Program-made: the position numbers and the translations under genes
The notes under the pieces: generated by a model
Told to the model about the DNA's origin: nothing
The model's database searches: none
What the model saw: the letters and a program-made list of their open reading frames with translations, nothing else
Shown: piece after piece, positions 43,128 through 52,507 of the stretch
Layout: each line of letters starts with the position of its first letter
Numbering within the stretch: the stretch's first letter is position 1
From: Lysobacter capsici
GTDB taxonomy: Bacteria > Pseudomonadota > Gammaproteobacteria > Xanthomonadales > Xanthomonadaceae
Length of the DNA: 64,000 bases
Direction: 5' to 3'
Assembly: GCF_018732085.1 (NCBI RefSeq)
Contig: NZ_CP076103.1
Span: forward strand, 2,480,001-2,544,000

Positions 43128-43161
43128 GGAGCCCCGGGGAGGTAACGCCTCCCCGGGCTCC
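43128..43161 (+). terminator. Strong hairpin between precursor and synthetase genes
   Basis: The arms GGAGCCCCGGGGAGG and CCTCCCCGGGCTCC pair with one bulged base around a five-base loop, starting ten bases after the precursor stop. There is no T-run, so it probably works as an attenuator or 3' stabiliser giving more precursor than enzyme mRNA. Confidence 0.65.
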
Positions 43162-43315
43162 AATTGATGCAATGCCGCTGACGAGGCGAACAGCGTCGCG
43201 CGATCTGTCGCGTGTTCGGGCAGCGCGTGGTTTTCGAGCAGGCAACCAATATCGCTCGTCGCGATGATGGATCGCGACAGCGCGCGCGGACAATCAATCA
43301 ACCAGGGGATGGGGC

Positions 43316-46054
43316 ATGGGCGAGCTGCTGATACAGGACAAACAGCTGTTCTCGATGGCGAGCAAGGAGTTCTACGAACCCATGTCGCGCTATCAACCCC
43401 TGATGGGCGACTACCACGCGCAGGTGCAGCGTCTGCTTCCGTCCGACTGGCGGATCGACCAGCACAATGTCTGGTGGGGCTGCAACTACGAAGGCGCGCA
43501 GATTCCGGCGCAGGGCTGGAAGATCCATCTGTCGGCCACGCCCGCGCATTCGCCGGCGATCCTGATGACCGTGGCCCGGATGATGATCGAGCGCCGGGTC
43601 ACCTTCAAATTCCTGGTCGACCGCACCTTGCTGCACCTGTCCAACGGCAAGCGCTGGTCGCGCGGCGCGGCCGGAAAGTTCATCACCGTCTATCCCACCA
43701 GCACCGAGCACTGCGCCGAACTGCTGGAGGATCTGCACCGGGCGACCATCGGTTACTGGGGGCCGTACATCCTGTCGGATCGTCGCTACAAGGACAGCCG
43801 GATCGTGCATTACCGCTATGGCGGTCTGTTGCCGGTCAAGCGCCTGGACGTCAGCGGCCGCACCGTGCATGTGATCCAGGATCAGGACGGCAATTACATC
43901 GACGACGAGCGCACGCCGTTCTTCCATCTGCCCGACGGCGTGCAGGACCCGTTCGAGGAGCCCGCCGCGGCGACCGCCGACGAAGGCGAGGACGGCACCT
44001 TGTGCAAGGGACGCTATGAAGTGCGCGAGGTGCTGGCCTCGAGCAATCCGGGCAGTGTGTACCTGGCTTGGGACCGCCACGGCGAGCGCCAGGTCGTGAT
44101 CAAGGAAGGCCGGCCCTACACCAACGTCTCCGCGCGCGGCCTGGATGCGATGCAGTTGCTCAAGAAGGAGCACCGTCTGCTCGGCCTGATCGCGGATCTG
44201 GAGATCGCGCCCAAGCCGCTGGATTTCTTCCTCGACTGGGAACACGCCTACCTGGTCGAGGAATACCTGGAGGGCAGCCACACCTTGCGCGGCCATCTGC
44301 TGCAGATCGGCCTGCTGTTGCGCACCCGGCCCACCGCCGAGTACGCGCGCGAGTACTACCGCCGTTATCGCCATCTGTTCATCGAGCTGGCGAAGATGGT
44401 CAAGGCGCTGCACGACCGCAACATCGTCTTCAGCGATCTGTCGATGGCCAACGTGATGGTGTTCATGCGCGACGGCGACGACCAGTATCCGACGCTGAAG
44501 CTGATCGACTTCGAGGGCGCTTACGAGGAAGGCATCGATCTGCCCACCCATCTGATGACCCCGGGCTTTTCGACCCAGCAGGCGGCCGATCGCGGCATGT
44601 CGACCAAGCGCGACGATTATTATTCGATCGGCGGGCTGATGATGGCCGGCCTGTTCCCGATGAATTCGCTGCTGGTGCTCGATCGCGATGCGCACCGGCG
44701 CTACATCGACGCGTGCCGCCGCGATTTCGATCTGCCCGACGATCTGGCCGAACTGATCCTGGCGCTGCTGCATCCCGATGAAGAACAGCGGCCGGGCATG
44801 GAGCATGTGATCGAGGTGCTGTCGGTCGATCACGAGCCGCGCGAACCCAACATCGGCACCTACGAACTGGACCGGATCGACCTGGACCAGACCATCGAGC
44901 GCATCCTGGGCTACGCCGACTCGGTCGCCGATTTCGAACGCAGCGACCGGTTGTATCCGGCCGATGCGATGGTGTTCGACACCAATCCGCTCAGCATCGC
45001 CCACGGCGCCTGCGGCGTGGCCTATGTGATGCAGCGCGCGCGCGGCACCTTGGACCCGCGGGTGATCGAATGGATCCGCACGCAGAACCTCAACCTCAAG
45101 GGGCGCACCTATTCGCCGGGCCTGTACACCGGGCTGGCCGGCATCGCCTGGTCGATGCTGGAACTGGGGCTGCGCGAGGAAGCGATCGAGGCCATGGAAC
45201 ACACCCGCGATCATCGTTTGCTGTGGAATTCGCCGACGTTGTTCGACGGCGCATCGGGGTGGGGCATGGCGCAACTGCGGTTCTTCCGCGAGACCGGCGA
45301 CCAGGCGTATCTGGAGGCGGCGCGCAAGGTCGGCAATTTCCTGATCGAAAGCCGCGAGGTCGATCCCGAACTGTTTCCCGGTTGTTTCTGGAATGCGCCC
45401 GAGGGCGTGTCGTCGAGCCTGGCGCACGGCGCGGCGGGGATCGCGCTGTTCCTGCTGTATCTGCATTACGCCACCGGCGAGGAGCGCTTCCTGGCGACCG
45501 GGCGGCAGGCCATGGAATGGGTCATGCACAAATCCGTGCGCAACGTCGAAGGCGGCCTGACCTGGCGCGCGCGCGACCGCACCGCGACCTTCACCCCGTA
45601 CTGGCGCTGGGGCAGTTCCGGCATCGGCCGGGTGTTGCTGCGCTACTGGCATGCGACCGGCGAGGCGGACTATGCCGAGCCGATGGAGCACATCCATATC
45701 GAATGCGACCGCAAGTACACGATCTTTCCCGGGTATTTCTTCGGCATCGCCGGAATCGCGGAAATGTACCTGGACATGGCGCGCTTCCCGCGCTGGGAAG
45801 CGATGGCGATGGCGGCGACGCGGCGGTTGCTGGCCGGCGCGATGCTGTTCCCGGTCGAACGCGAGGGCGGGCTGGCGTTTCCGGGCGAATCGCTGACCCG
45901 GATCAGTTGCGACTTCGGCACCGGCGGCGCGGGTGTGGCGTTGGTGATGGACCGCTATCGCAAGCGCGACGGCGCCTCGTTCATGCTCGACGACCTGCTG
46001 CCGGACTGGTCGCCGCAGGATCGTCCGGAGCCGGCGTACGAGGCCTTGTCGTGA
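43316..46054 (+). CDS. Class III lanthipeptide synthetase (LanKC), 912 aa
   Basis: The order is lyase, kinase, cyclase. Residues about 1-210 form the lyase-like domain. The kinase shows a nucleotide loop (ASSNPGSVYLAW), Lys263 in VVIKEG, the catalytic loop SDLSMANV with Asp374 and Asn379, and DFE at 398-400 in place of DFG. From about 555 the cyclase has repeated GxxG-type inner helices (AHGACG, YTGLAG, DGASG, AHGAAG, SSGIG, GIAG, GTGGAG). The Cys and CHG zinc ligands of class I, II and IV cyclases are absent; Cys865 is the only Cys near a ligand position. That is the class III pattern. It phosphorylates Ser/Thr of the precursor, eliminates phosphate and forms (carba)lanthionine rings. Confidence 0.9.
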   Translation: MGELLIQDKQLFSMASKEFYEPMSRYQPLMGDYHAQVQRLLPSDWRIDQHNVWWGCNYEGAQIPAQGWKIHLSATPAHSPAILMTVARMMIERRVTFKFLVDRTLLHLSNGKRWSRGAAGKFITVYPTSTEHCAELLEDLHRATIGYWGPYILSDRRYKDSRIVHYRYGGLLPVKRLDVSGRTVHVIQDQDGNYIDDERTPFFHLPDGVQDPFEEPAAATADEGEDGTLCKGRYEVREVLASSNPGSVYLAWDRHGERQVVIKEGRPYTNVSARGLDAMQLLKKEHRLLGLIADLEIAPKPLDFFLDWEHAYLVEEYLEGSHTLRGHLLQIGLLLRTRPTAEYAREYYRRYRHLFIELAKMVKALHDRNIVFSDLSMANVMVFMRDGDDQYPTLKLIDFEGAYEEGIDLPTHLMTPGFSTQQAADRGMSTKRDDYYSIGGLMMAGLFPMNSLLVLDRDAHRRYIDACRRDFDLPDDLAELILALLHPDEEQRPGMEHVIEVLSVDHEPREPNIGTYELDRIDLDQTIERILGYADSVADFERSDRLYPADAMVFDTNPLSIAHGACGVAYVMQRARGTLDPRVIEWIRTQNLNLKGRTYSPGLYTGLAGIAWSMLELGLREEAIEAMEHTRDHRLLWNSPTLFDGASGWGMAQLRFFRETGDQAYLEAARKVGNFLIESREVDPELFPGCFWNAPEGVSSSLAHGAAGIALFLLYLHYATGEERFLATGRQAMEWVMHKSVRNVEGGLTWRARDRTATFTPYWRWGSSGIGRVLLRYWHATGEADYAEPMEHIHIECDRKYTIFPGYFFGIAGIAEMYLDMARFPRWEAMAMAATRRLLAGAMLFPVEREGGLAFPGESLTRISCDFGTGGAGVALVMDRYRKRDGASFMLDDLLPDWSPQDRPEPAYEALS

Positions 46055-46094
46055 GGCCGGCGCCGATGGCACGAACCGCGGGGTGCGCGTACCG

Positions 46095-47993
46095 ATGAGC
46101 GCAAAGGCGGGCGAGGACGGGCTGGAGCTGAGCGCGCAGGCGAGGCGAATCTACGCCTTCGCCCGGCCGTACGCCGGGCCGATCGCGCTGTCGCTGGTGC
46201 TGATCATGCTCGCCACCGCGATCGGGCTGCTGCTGCCGCTGGGGATCAAGCGATTGTTCGACCAGATGCTGGCTGAGCGCGACACCACGACCATCCACCT
46301 GGTCACGCTGGCCTTGCTCGGCATCTTCGTGTTGCGCGCGGTGTTCAGCTTCATCGGCCAGTTCCGCCTGCAACTGGTCGGCGACCAGGTGGTCGCCGCG
46401 CTGCGCGTCCAGGTGTTCGAGCACCTGCATACGCTGGGCCTGGACTATCACATCCAGCAGCGCATCGGCGATCTGCTGTCGCGGCTGGGCAACGATGTCG
46501 CCGCGGTGCGCAACATCGTCGCCAATCTGTCGGTGTACGTGGTCATCAACCTGTTCCAGTTCATCGGCGCGGCGGTGGTGATGCTGGGCATGAACTGGCG
46601 CATGGGCCTGCTGGTGCTGGCGGTGACGCCGCTCACCACCGTGGTCACGCGCAGTTTCGGTCCGGTGCTGCGCCGGTTGTCGGCGAAGATCCAGGACGAG
46701 CTGGCCCATTCGACCACCATCGCCCAGGAATCGCTGACCGGGATCGAGCTGATCAAGGCCTACGCGCGCGCGCCGCGCGAGGCCCAGCGCTATCGCAGCG
46801 GCATGAATCGCTACCTGGCGGTGGTGCTGAGCGCGCGCCGCACCGATGCCTTCTTCAATGCGCTGATTTCCCTGCTCACCGCGAGCTCGACCATCGCCAT
46901 CTTCTGGTACGGCGGCCTGCAGGTGATGGCCGGAGAGCTCAGCGCCGGCAGCCTGGTCGCGTTCTTGCTGTATTCGCAGAACATCACCCAAAGCATCGTC
47001 ACCTTGTCGCAGCAGTATTCCAGCTTCAGCCAGGCGGCCGGCGCGTCCAAGCGGGTGTTCGAGATCCTCGACATCGAACCGAGCCTGCGCGAACGCGCCG
47101 ATGCGGTGGAACTGCGCACGCACAGCGCGGTGGTCGAGTTCGACGGCGTCGACTTCGCCTACCGCGCCGAGGAACCGGTGCTGCACGGCATCGAGTTGCG
47201 CGCCGAGCCCGGCCAGACCGTGGCCCTGGTCGGCCACAGCGGCGCCGGCAAGTCGACCCTGGTGCGGTTGATTCCGCGCCTGTACGACGTCGGCGCGGGC
47301 GCGGTGCGGATCAACGGCCGCGACGTGCGCGACTACACGCTCGAATCATTGCGCCAGTCGGTGGCGATGGTCTCGCAGGACGTGTTCCTGTTCGGCACCA
47401 GCGTGCGCGAGAACATCCGCTACGGCCGCCTCGACGCCAGCGACGAGGAGGTCGAGGCCGCCGCGCGCGCCGCGCACGCGCACGAGTTCATCGAGCGTCT
47501 GCGCGAGGGCTACGACACCCAGATCGGCGAACGCGGGCTGCAGCTCAGCGGCGGTCAGCGCCAACGCATCTCGATCGCCCGCGCGCTGCTCAAGGACGCG
47601 CCGATCCTGTTGCTGGACGAGGCCACCTCGGCGGTCGACGGCGCGGCCGAGGCGCTGATCCAGCAGGCGATCGAACGGCTCAAGCGCGAGCGCACGACCT
47701 TCGTGGTCGCGCACCGCCAGGCCACCGTGCGCAATGCCGACGTGATCCTGGTGCTGGAGCACGGACGCATCGTCGAACGTCCCAGCTACGCCGAATTCAT
47801 CGCTCGCGACCATGGCCTGGCGGTCGCGTTGCATACACGTCAGAACCCGCAGCCGGTGGCCGAGCCGGTGGCCTCGACGGGCCGGGAATCGGGAATGGGG
47901 AATCGGGAGTCGGAACAGCCGGCCCCGACGCGAACTGCTTTTTCGATTCCCGATTCCCGACTCCCGATTCCCCGCTCGACCATGGTGGAGTAA
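46095..47993 (+). CDS. ABC exporter (membrane and ATPase fused), LanT-like without peptidase domain
   Basis: The 632-residue protein has six membrane helices (about 20-330) and a C-terminal ATPase: Walker A GHSGAGKS with Lys386, signature LSGGQRQRISIARAL, Walker B ILLLDEATSAVD and the switch His in VVAHRQAT. No C39 peptidase precedes the membrane domain, so leader removal must occur elsewhere. It is placed directly after lanKC, with a 40-base gap. The last 35 or so residues are encoded by a dispersed inverted repeat and are not part of the family, which normally ends near residue 590. It probably exports the modified peptide. Confidence 0.88.
   Translation: MSAKAGEDGLELSAQARRIYAFARPYAGPIALSLVLIMLATAIGLLLPLGIKRLFDQMLAERDTTTIHLVTLALLGIFVLRAVFSFIGQFRLQLVGDQVVAALRVQVFEHLHTLGLDYHIQQRIGDLLSRLGNDVAAVRNIVANLSVYVVINLFQFIGAAVVMLGMNWRMGLLVLAVTPLTTVVTRSFGPVLRRLSAKIQDELAHSTTIAQESLTGIELIKAYARAPREAQRYRSGMNRYLAVVLSARRTDAFFNALISLLTASSTIAIFWYGGLQVMAGELSAGSLVAFLLYSQNITQSIVTLSQQYSSFSQAAGASKRVFEILDIEPSLRERADAVELRTHSAVVEFDGVDFAYRAEEPVLHGIELRAEPGQTVALVGHSGAGKSTLVRLIPRLYDVGAGAVRINGRDVRDYTLESLRQSVAMVSQDVFLFGTSVRENIRYGRLDASDEEVEAAARAAHAHEFIERLREGYDTQIGERGLQLSGGQRQRISIARALLKDAPILLLDEATSAVDGAAEALIQQAIERLKRERTTFVVAHRQATVRNADVILVLEHGRIVERPSYAEFIARDHGLAVALHTRQNPQPVAEPVASTGRESGMGNRESEQPAPTRTAFSIPDSRLPIPRSTMVE
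47883..47974. repeat. Xanthomonadaceae dispersed inverted repeat inside the exporter 3' end
   Basis: The left arm (CGGGAATCGGGAATGGGGAA) and right arm (CGATTCCCGATTCCCGACTC) are complementary around a spacer of about 30 bases. Similar GGGAATCGGGAATGGGG elements are common between genes in Lysobacter and Xanthomonas. Here it is read through in frame and supplies the C-terminal residues of the exporter (GRESGMGNRESEQ and FSIPDSRLPIPRS). Confidence 0.75.
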
Positions 47994-47998
47994 GCGTC

Positions 47999-49252
47999 AT
48001 GGATGTGATCAAACCGAAAAAAGCCGGATTCATGCGCAAACGCAGCGGCTGGTGGCTGGCCGGCGGCAGCGTGGCCCTGGTCGCGGTCAGCGCGGCGCTG
48101 ATGGGCCTGGGCGAAGCGATGCCGAGCGCGCAGCGTTCGGACCTGTGGATCGACGCGGCCACGCGCGGCGACATGGTCCATGAGATCCGCGCCACCGGCA
48201 CCCTGGTGCCGCGCGACGTGCGCTGGATCACCGCGGCGACCGCCGGAACCGTGCAGGAAGTGCTGGTGCTTCCCGGCGCGCGAGTGGGCGTGGACACCTT
48301 GATCCTGCGGCTCGGCAATCCGGCCGCGATGGCCGCGCTGGAAAAAGCCCGCGCGTCGCTGGCCGGCGCCGACGCCGATGTCGCCGCCCAGCGCACCGCC
48401 TTGCAGTCGCAGTTGCTCGATCAGGAAGCGACCCTGACCAAGGCCGAGTCGGTCTATCAGATCAGCAAGGCCAAGACCGAAGCGCAGGCTCGCGCCGAGG
48501 CCGCCGGGGCTTCGTCGAAAATGGAACTGCGGCAGAGCCAGATCACCCTGGTCCAGGACGGCAATCTGGTCGCGGTGGAAAAACGCCGCGCCGCCGCGGC
48601 GCGGCAGAACTTCGATGCGCAGATGCGCGCCGCGCAGGCCAAGCGCGACGAAGTCGCCAGCGCGTTCGAACTGGCGCGACAGGACGTGGCCGCGCTGGAA
48701 GTGCGCGCCGGCATCGACGGCATCCTGCAGCAGATGGATGTCGAACCCGGGCAGCAGGTTCCGCTCGGCACCAGCCTGGCGCGGGTGGCGCGGCAGGAAG
48801 TGTTGATCGCGCGCCTGCAGGTGCCGGAGGTGCAGGCCAAGGACCTGAGCCTGGACCTGCCGGTGCAGGTCGATACCCACAACGGCGTGGCCGAGGGCCG
48901 GATCACCCGCATCGACCCGGCGGTGAAGGAAGGCCGGGTCACCGTCGACGTCGGTTTCGCGCGGCCGCTGCCCTCGGGCGCGCGGCCGGACTTGTCGGTC
49001 GACGGCCGCATCGTGCTGGCGCGCCTGCACGACGTGCTGAGCATCGGCCGGGCCGCGAGCGCGACGCCGCAGTCCGGCTCGCGCGTGTTCGTGCTGGCGG
49101 CCGGCAGCGACGTGGCGCGGCGCGTGCAGGTCGCCTACGGCCGCGCGTCGGGCGATCGCATCGAAGTGCGTTCGGGCCTGCGCCCGGGCGATCAGGTGAT
49201 TCTTTCCGAAACCAGCCAGTGGGACCGCTACGACACCCTCAAGGTGCGTTGA
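47999..49252 (+). CDS. HlyD/AcrA-type membrane fusion protein
   Basis: The 417-residue protein has an N-terminal membrane anchor (WWLAGGSVALVAVSAALMGL), a lipoyl-like half (TGTLVPRDVRWITAATAGTV and VLPGARVGVDTLILRLGNP), a long coiled coil (residues 105-230) and the returning lipoyl half (ALEVRAGIDGILQQMDVEPGQQV). It bridges the inner-membrane transporter and an outer-membrane channel. It lies between the LanT-like exporter and a MacB-type ATPase/permease pair and may serve either. The stop is followed by the next gene after 16 bases. Confidence 0.88.
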   Translation: MDVIKPKKAGFMRKRSGWWLAGGSVALVAVSAALMGLGEAMPSAQRSDLWIDAATRGDMVHEIRATGTLVPRDVRWITAATAGTVQEVLVLPGARVGVDTLILRLGNPAAMAALEKARASLAGADADVAAQRTALQSQLLDQEATLTKAESVYQISKAKTEAQARAEAAGASSKMELRQSQITLVQDGNLVAVEKRRAAAARQNFDAQMRAAQAKRDEVASAFELARQDVAALEVRAGIDGILQQMDVEPGQQVPLGTSLARVARQEVLIARLQVPEVQAKDLSLDLPVQVDTHNGVAEGRITRIDPAVKEGRVTVDVGFARPLPSGARPDLSVDGRIVLARLHDVLSIGRAASATPQSGSRVFVLAAGSDVARRVQVAYGRASGDRIEVRSGLRPGDQVILSETSQWDRYDTLKVR

Positions 49253-49268
49253 TCACTACGGAGCGCGC

Positions 49269-50048
49269 ATGAACGCAGCAGCCAGTTTCCAGACGCTTCA
49301 AGGCGACGGCGCCGCCGCGGCCGGCGAGGCATCGGCCGTACACGCCGCCGCGGTCGCCGCGCCGCTGATCCGGCTGCGCGGCCTGGACAAGGTTTTCGAC
49401 ACCGACGAAGTGCGCACCCATGCCTTGGCGGCGGTGTCGCTGGAGATCGCGCGCGGCGATTTCGTCGCCATCACCGGGCCGTCGGGCTGCGGCAAATCGA
49501 CCCTACTGTCGATCCTCGGCCTGCTCGATGCGCCCAGCGGCGGCGAATACTGGCTCAACGGCCGCGATGTCGCCGGGCTCGGTCGCGCGGCGCGCGCACA
49601 GATCCGCAACGACGAGATCGGTTTCATCTTCCAGTCGTTCAACCTGATCGCCGATCTGAGCGTGGAGGAAAACGTCGAACTGCCGTTGACCTACCGCAGC
49701 GCGATCGGCCGCGACGAGCGTCGCCGCCGCGTGAGCGAGGCGCTCGAACGCGTCGGCATGGCGCATCGCGCGCGGCATTACCCGGGGCAGTTGTCCGGCG
49801 GCCAGCAGCAGCGCGTGGCGGTGGCGCGCGCGCTGGTCGGCGAGCCGGCGATCCTGCTCGCCGACGAACCCACCGGCAACCTCGACAGCCACAACGGCGA
49901 GGCAGTCATGGGCCTGCTCGAAGACCTGCATCGCGGCGGTTCGACCTTGTGCATGGTCAGCCACGATCCGAGTTTCGCCGCGCGCGCCGGGCGCGTGGTG
50001 CGCATGCTCGACGGCCGCATCCAGTCCGACAACGCGGAAGCGCTTTGA
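49269..50048 (+). CDS. MacB/LolD-type ABC transporter ATPase
   Basis: The 259-residue ATPase shows Walker A GPSGCGKST, the Q-loop FIFQSFNLIADLSV, the signature LSGGQQQRVAVARAL, Walker B AILLADEPTGNLD and the switch His in MVSHDPS. This is the MacB/LolD/FtsE subgroup, which uses FtsX-type permeases. The first 30 residues are Ala-rich and may not belong to the fold. The permease gene starts two bases after its stop. It may provide self-immunity or help export the lanthipeptide. Confidence 0.92.
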   Translation: MNAAASFQTLQGDGAAAAGEASAVHAAAVAAPLIRLRGLDKVFDTDEVRTHALAAVSLEIARGDFVAITGPSGCGKSTLLSILGLLDAPSGGEYWLNGRDVAGLGRAARAQIRNDEIGFIFQSFNLIADLSVEENVELPLTYRSAIGRDERRRRVSEALERVGMAHRARHYPGQLSGGQQQRVAVARALVGEPAILLADEPTGNLDSHNGEAVMGLLEDLHRGGSTLCMVSHDPSFAARAGRVVRMLDGRIQSDNAEAL

Positions 50049-50050
50049 GC

Positions 50051-52480
50051 ATGGCCGCGATGCTGATCCTGGGCGAATGGCTGCGCGCGTGGCGCAATCT
50101 GCTGCGCAAGCCGGGCTATCTGCTGGTCGCGGCGCTGACCCTGGCCTTGGGCGTGGCCGCCAGTTGCGCGGTATTCTCGCTGCTCTATCAAGGTTTACTG
50201 CGGCCGCTGCCGTTCGCCCAGCCGCAGCAGTTGCTGGCGATCGGCATGGACTACGAAGGCAGCGTGGTCGCCGCGCCGGCGATCCAGCGCAGCCTGCGCG
50301 AACTGCCGGAATTCTCCGCCAGCGGCATCGCGTCCTCGTTCGTGCGCAACGTCAATGTCGTGCGCGACGATGCGCTGCTGGTCAGCCCGTTGTTGCTGGC
50401 CGACCACGGATTTCTCGAAACGCTCGGCGTGCGCATGGCGCTGGGCCGCAATTTCAGCGATGCCGAGGATCGCCCCGAAGGCGATCGGGTGGTGGTGATC
50501 GGCCATGGTTTCTGGATCGCCCAGTTCGGCGGCGATGCGAACGTGCTCGGCCGCTCGATCGTGCTGGAAGGCAAGCCGGCGCGGATCATCGGCGTGCTGC
50601 CGAAGGATTTCGCCTGGGTCGAGGACTTCGATCTGCTGGTGCCGATGCGGCTCGCGCCCGCGAGCCAGGACATGGACACCAACCAGTACGCGATCGCGCG
50701 CCTGCGCGGCCCGGCCGCGGGTTTGAATGCGCGCATCGACGCGCGCATCCATGCTCTGATCGGCGATCTGCGCTCGGGCATGCCGCCCGAGGCGTACCAG
50801 CATCTGTCGCGCCAGCGCTACATCGCCATGCCGCTGCGCGAGTTCTACACCGGCGCCACCGGCGCGACCTTGTGGCTGTTCTTCGCCGCGGCCCTGTGCG
50901 TGCTGGCGATCGCCGCGATCAACTTGACCAACCTGGTGATCCAGCGTTCGATCGTGCGCACCCACGACAGCGCGGTGCGCGCGGCGCTGGGCGCGACGGG
51001 CCTGCGCCTGGCGATGCCGGCGTTCGCCGAAGCGTTGTTGATCGGCGCCTGCGGCAGCGTGGCCGGGATCGCGTTGGCCTGGGCCGGCTTGCGGCTGCTG
51101 GCCGGCTCGGTGCCGCCGCAGTGGTTGCCGGGCGGACGCATCGCGCTGGTCGCGGCCGGCGGCTGGTTCGCGTTGGCGATCGGTGTGCTGGTGGCCTTGC
51201 TCGCGGCCGCGCTGGGCGTGTGGCGCGGCCGCGTGCGCAGCCTCAGCGCCGAACTGGTCGGCGGCGGCCGCTCCGGATTGAGCCGGCATGCCGGGCGCCT
51301 GGGGCGGGTGTTGGTGATCGTGCAGGTGGCGCTGGCGGCCTTGCTGTTGGTGATCGCCAGCTTGTTCATGCGCAGCCTGTACGAATTGAATTCGGTGCCG
51401 CTGGGGTTCGACGCGACTTCGGTGGAGACCTTCAAGCTGGCGCCGGTGCGGCGCATCTACACCGACATCGACGCGGTCAACGCGCAGACGCGCGCGGTGC
51501 TCGATCGCCTGCGCGCGTTGCCGGGCGTGCAGCGGGTCGCGGTGACCGGCAACCTGCCGCTGGGCTCGCAGCTCAATCTGCCGGCGACCTTGGCCGACGG
51601 ACGTTCGATCCAGCCGCAGTACCGCCCGGTCGACGGCGATTACTTCGCGTTGTTCGCCATCGCCAGCAGCGCCGGACGCGTGTTCGACGCGCGCGACAGC
51701 CACGGCGCCGAACCGGTGTGCGTGGTCAGCGCCGCGTTCGCCAGCGCGTATCTCAAGGGCGATCCGTTAGGGCAGACCCTGCGCATGGGCCGCGGCGACG
51801 GCAACGCGATGCCGACGATGCGCGTGGTCGGCGTGGTCGGCGATGTGCGCCAGTTCGGGCCGGCCGAACCGGCGCCGCCGATCGTGTACGTGCCGCTGGC
51901 GCAGATGCCGCCCAAGCTGTGGAACACGATGCGCGAGTTCGGCCCGTTGAACTACGCGGTGCGCACCCACGGACAGGTGGCGAACCTGGAGCCGATGCTG
52001 CGCAAGGCGGTGGCCGAGGCCGCGCTGCTGCAACCCATCGGCGATATCCGTTCGATGCGCTCGGTGGTCGATGAAACGATGGGCGAGAGCCGGCTGCAGT
52101 TGCTGCTGGTCGGGTTGTTCTCGCTGCTCGCGCTGTCGCTGGCCTGCATCGGGCTGTACGCGGTGCTGTCGGTCAACGTGGCCGCGCGCCGTCACGAGTA
52201 CGGCGTGCGTGCCGCGCTCGGCGCCAGTGCGCGCCGTCTGCTGGCGCTGGTGTTCCGCGACAGCGCGCTGCAGGTCGCGATTGGCCTGGGTGCGGGCTTG
52301 ATCGCCGCGCTGCTGGCGGCGCGGGTGATCCGGCGTTTCCTGTTCGGCGTCGGCGCGGCCGATCCGCTGGCGATGCTGGCGGTGGCGCTGGTGTTGGCGC
52401 TCGCCGCGGCCGTGGCCACCGCGCTGCCGGCGTTGCGGGTGGCGCGCTCGGACCCGATGCAGGCGCTGCGCGTGGACTGA
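50051..52480 (+). CDS. MacB/FtsX-type permease with duplicated domains (809 aa)
   Basis: The protein begins with a cytosolic stretch and first helix (LLVAALTLALGVAASCAVFSLL), a periplasmic MacB domain to about residue 275, and three helices of an FtsX unit. A second MacB/FtsX set follows: helix about residue 430, periplasmic part to about 685, and three helices to the end with the signature RHEYGVRAALGASARRLLAL. The double arrangement (about 800 residues) is that of the duplicated orphan-type permeases. It forms a transporter with the upstream ATPase. A role in lanthipeptide immunity or export is inferred from the operon. Confidence 0.85.
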   Translation: MAAMLILGEWLRAWRNLLRKPGYLLVAALTLALGVAASCAVFSLLYQGLLRPLPFAQPQQLLAIGMDYEGSVVAAPAIQRSLRELPEFSASGIASSFVRNVNVVRDDALLVSPLLLADHGFLETLGVRMALGRNFSDAEDRPEGDRVVVIGHGFWIAQFGGDANVLGRSIVLEGKPARIIGVLPKDFAWVEDFDLLVPMRLAPASQDMDTNQYAIARLRGPAAGLNARIDARIHALIGDLRSGMPPEAYQHLSRQRYIAMPLREFYTGATGATLWLFFAAALCVLAIAAINLTNLVIQRSIVRTHDSAVRAALGATGLRLAMPAFAEALLIGACGSVAGIALAWAGLRLLAGSVPPQWLPGGRIALVAAGGWFALAIGVLVALLAAALGVWRGRVRSLSAELVGGGRSGLSRHAGRLGRVLVIVQVALAALLLVIASLFMRSLYELNSVPLGFDATSVETFKLAPVRRIYTDIDAVNAQTRAVLDRLRALPGVQRVAVTGNLPLGSQLNLPATLADGRSIQPQYRPVDGDYFALFAIASSAGRVFDARDSHGAEPVCVVSAAFASAYLKGDPLGQTLRMGRGDGNAMPTMRVVGVVGDVRQFGPAEPAPPIVYVPLAQMPPKLWNTMREFGPLNYAVRTHGQVANLEPMLRKAVAEAALLQPIGDIRSMRSVVDETMGESRLQLLLVGLFSLLALSLACIGLYAVLSVNVAARRHEYGVRAALGASARRLLALVFRDSALQVAIGLGAGLIAALLAARVIRRFLFGVGAADPLAMLAVALVLALAAAVATALPALRVARSDPMQALRVD

Positions 52481-52507
52481 GCCGCGCGCCGCGCGCGGCG
52501 AGGCGGT

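Noticed and set aside
43298..46072. A 924-codon minus-strand frame opposite the LanKC gene
   Set aside because: It arises from high GC at third positions. Its composition (His, Gln, Arg and Ala-rich without domains) is that of an antisense shadow, while the plus strand has full kinase and cyclase motifs.
50077..52074. Long frames in other phases over the permease gene, both strands
   Set aside because: They lack domains and are Arg-rich shadows; the 50051-52480 frame has clear MacB/FtsX helices.
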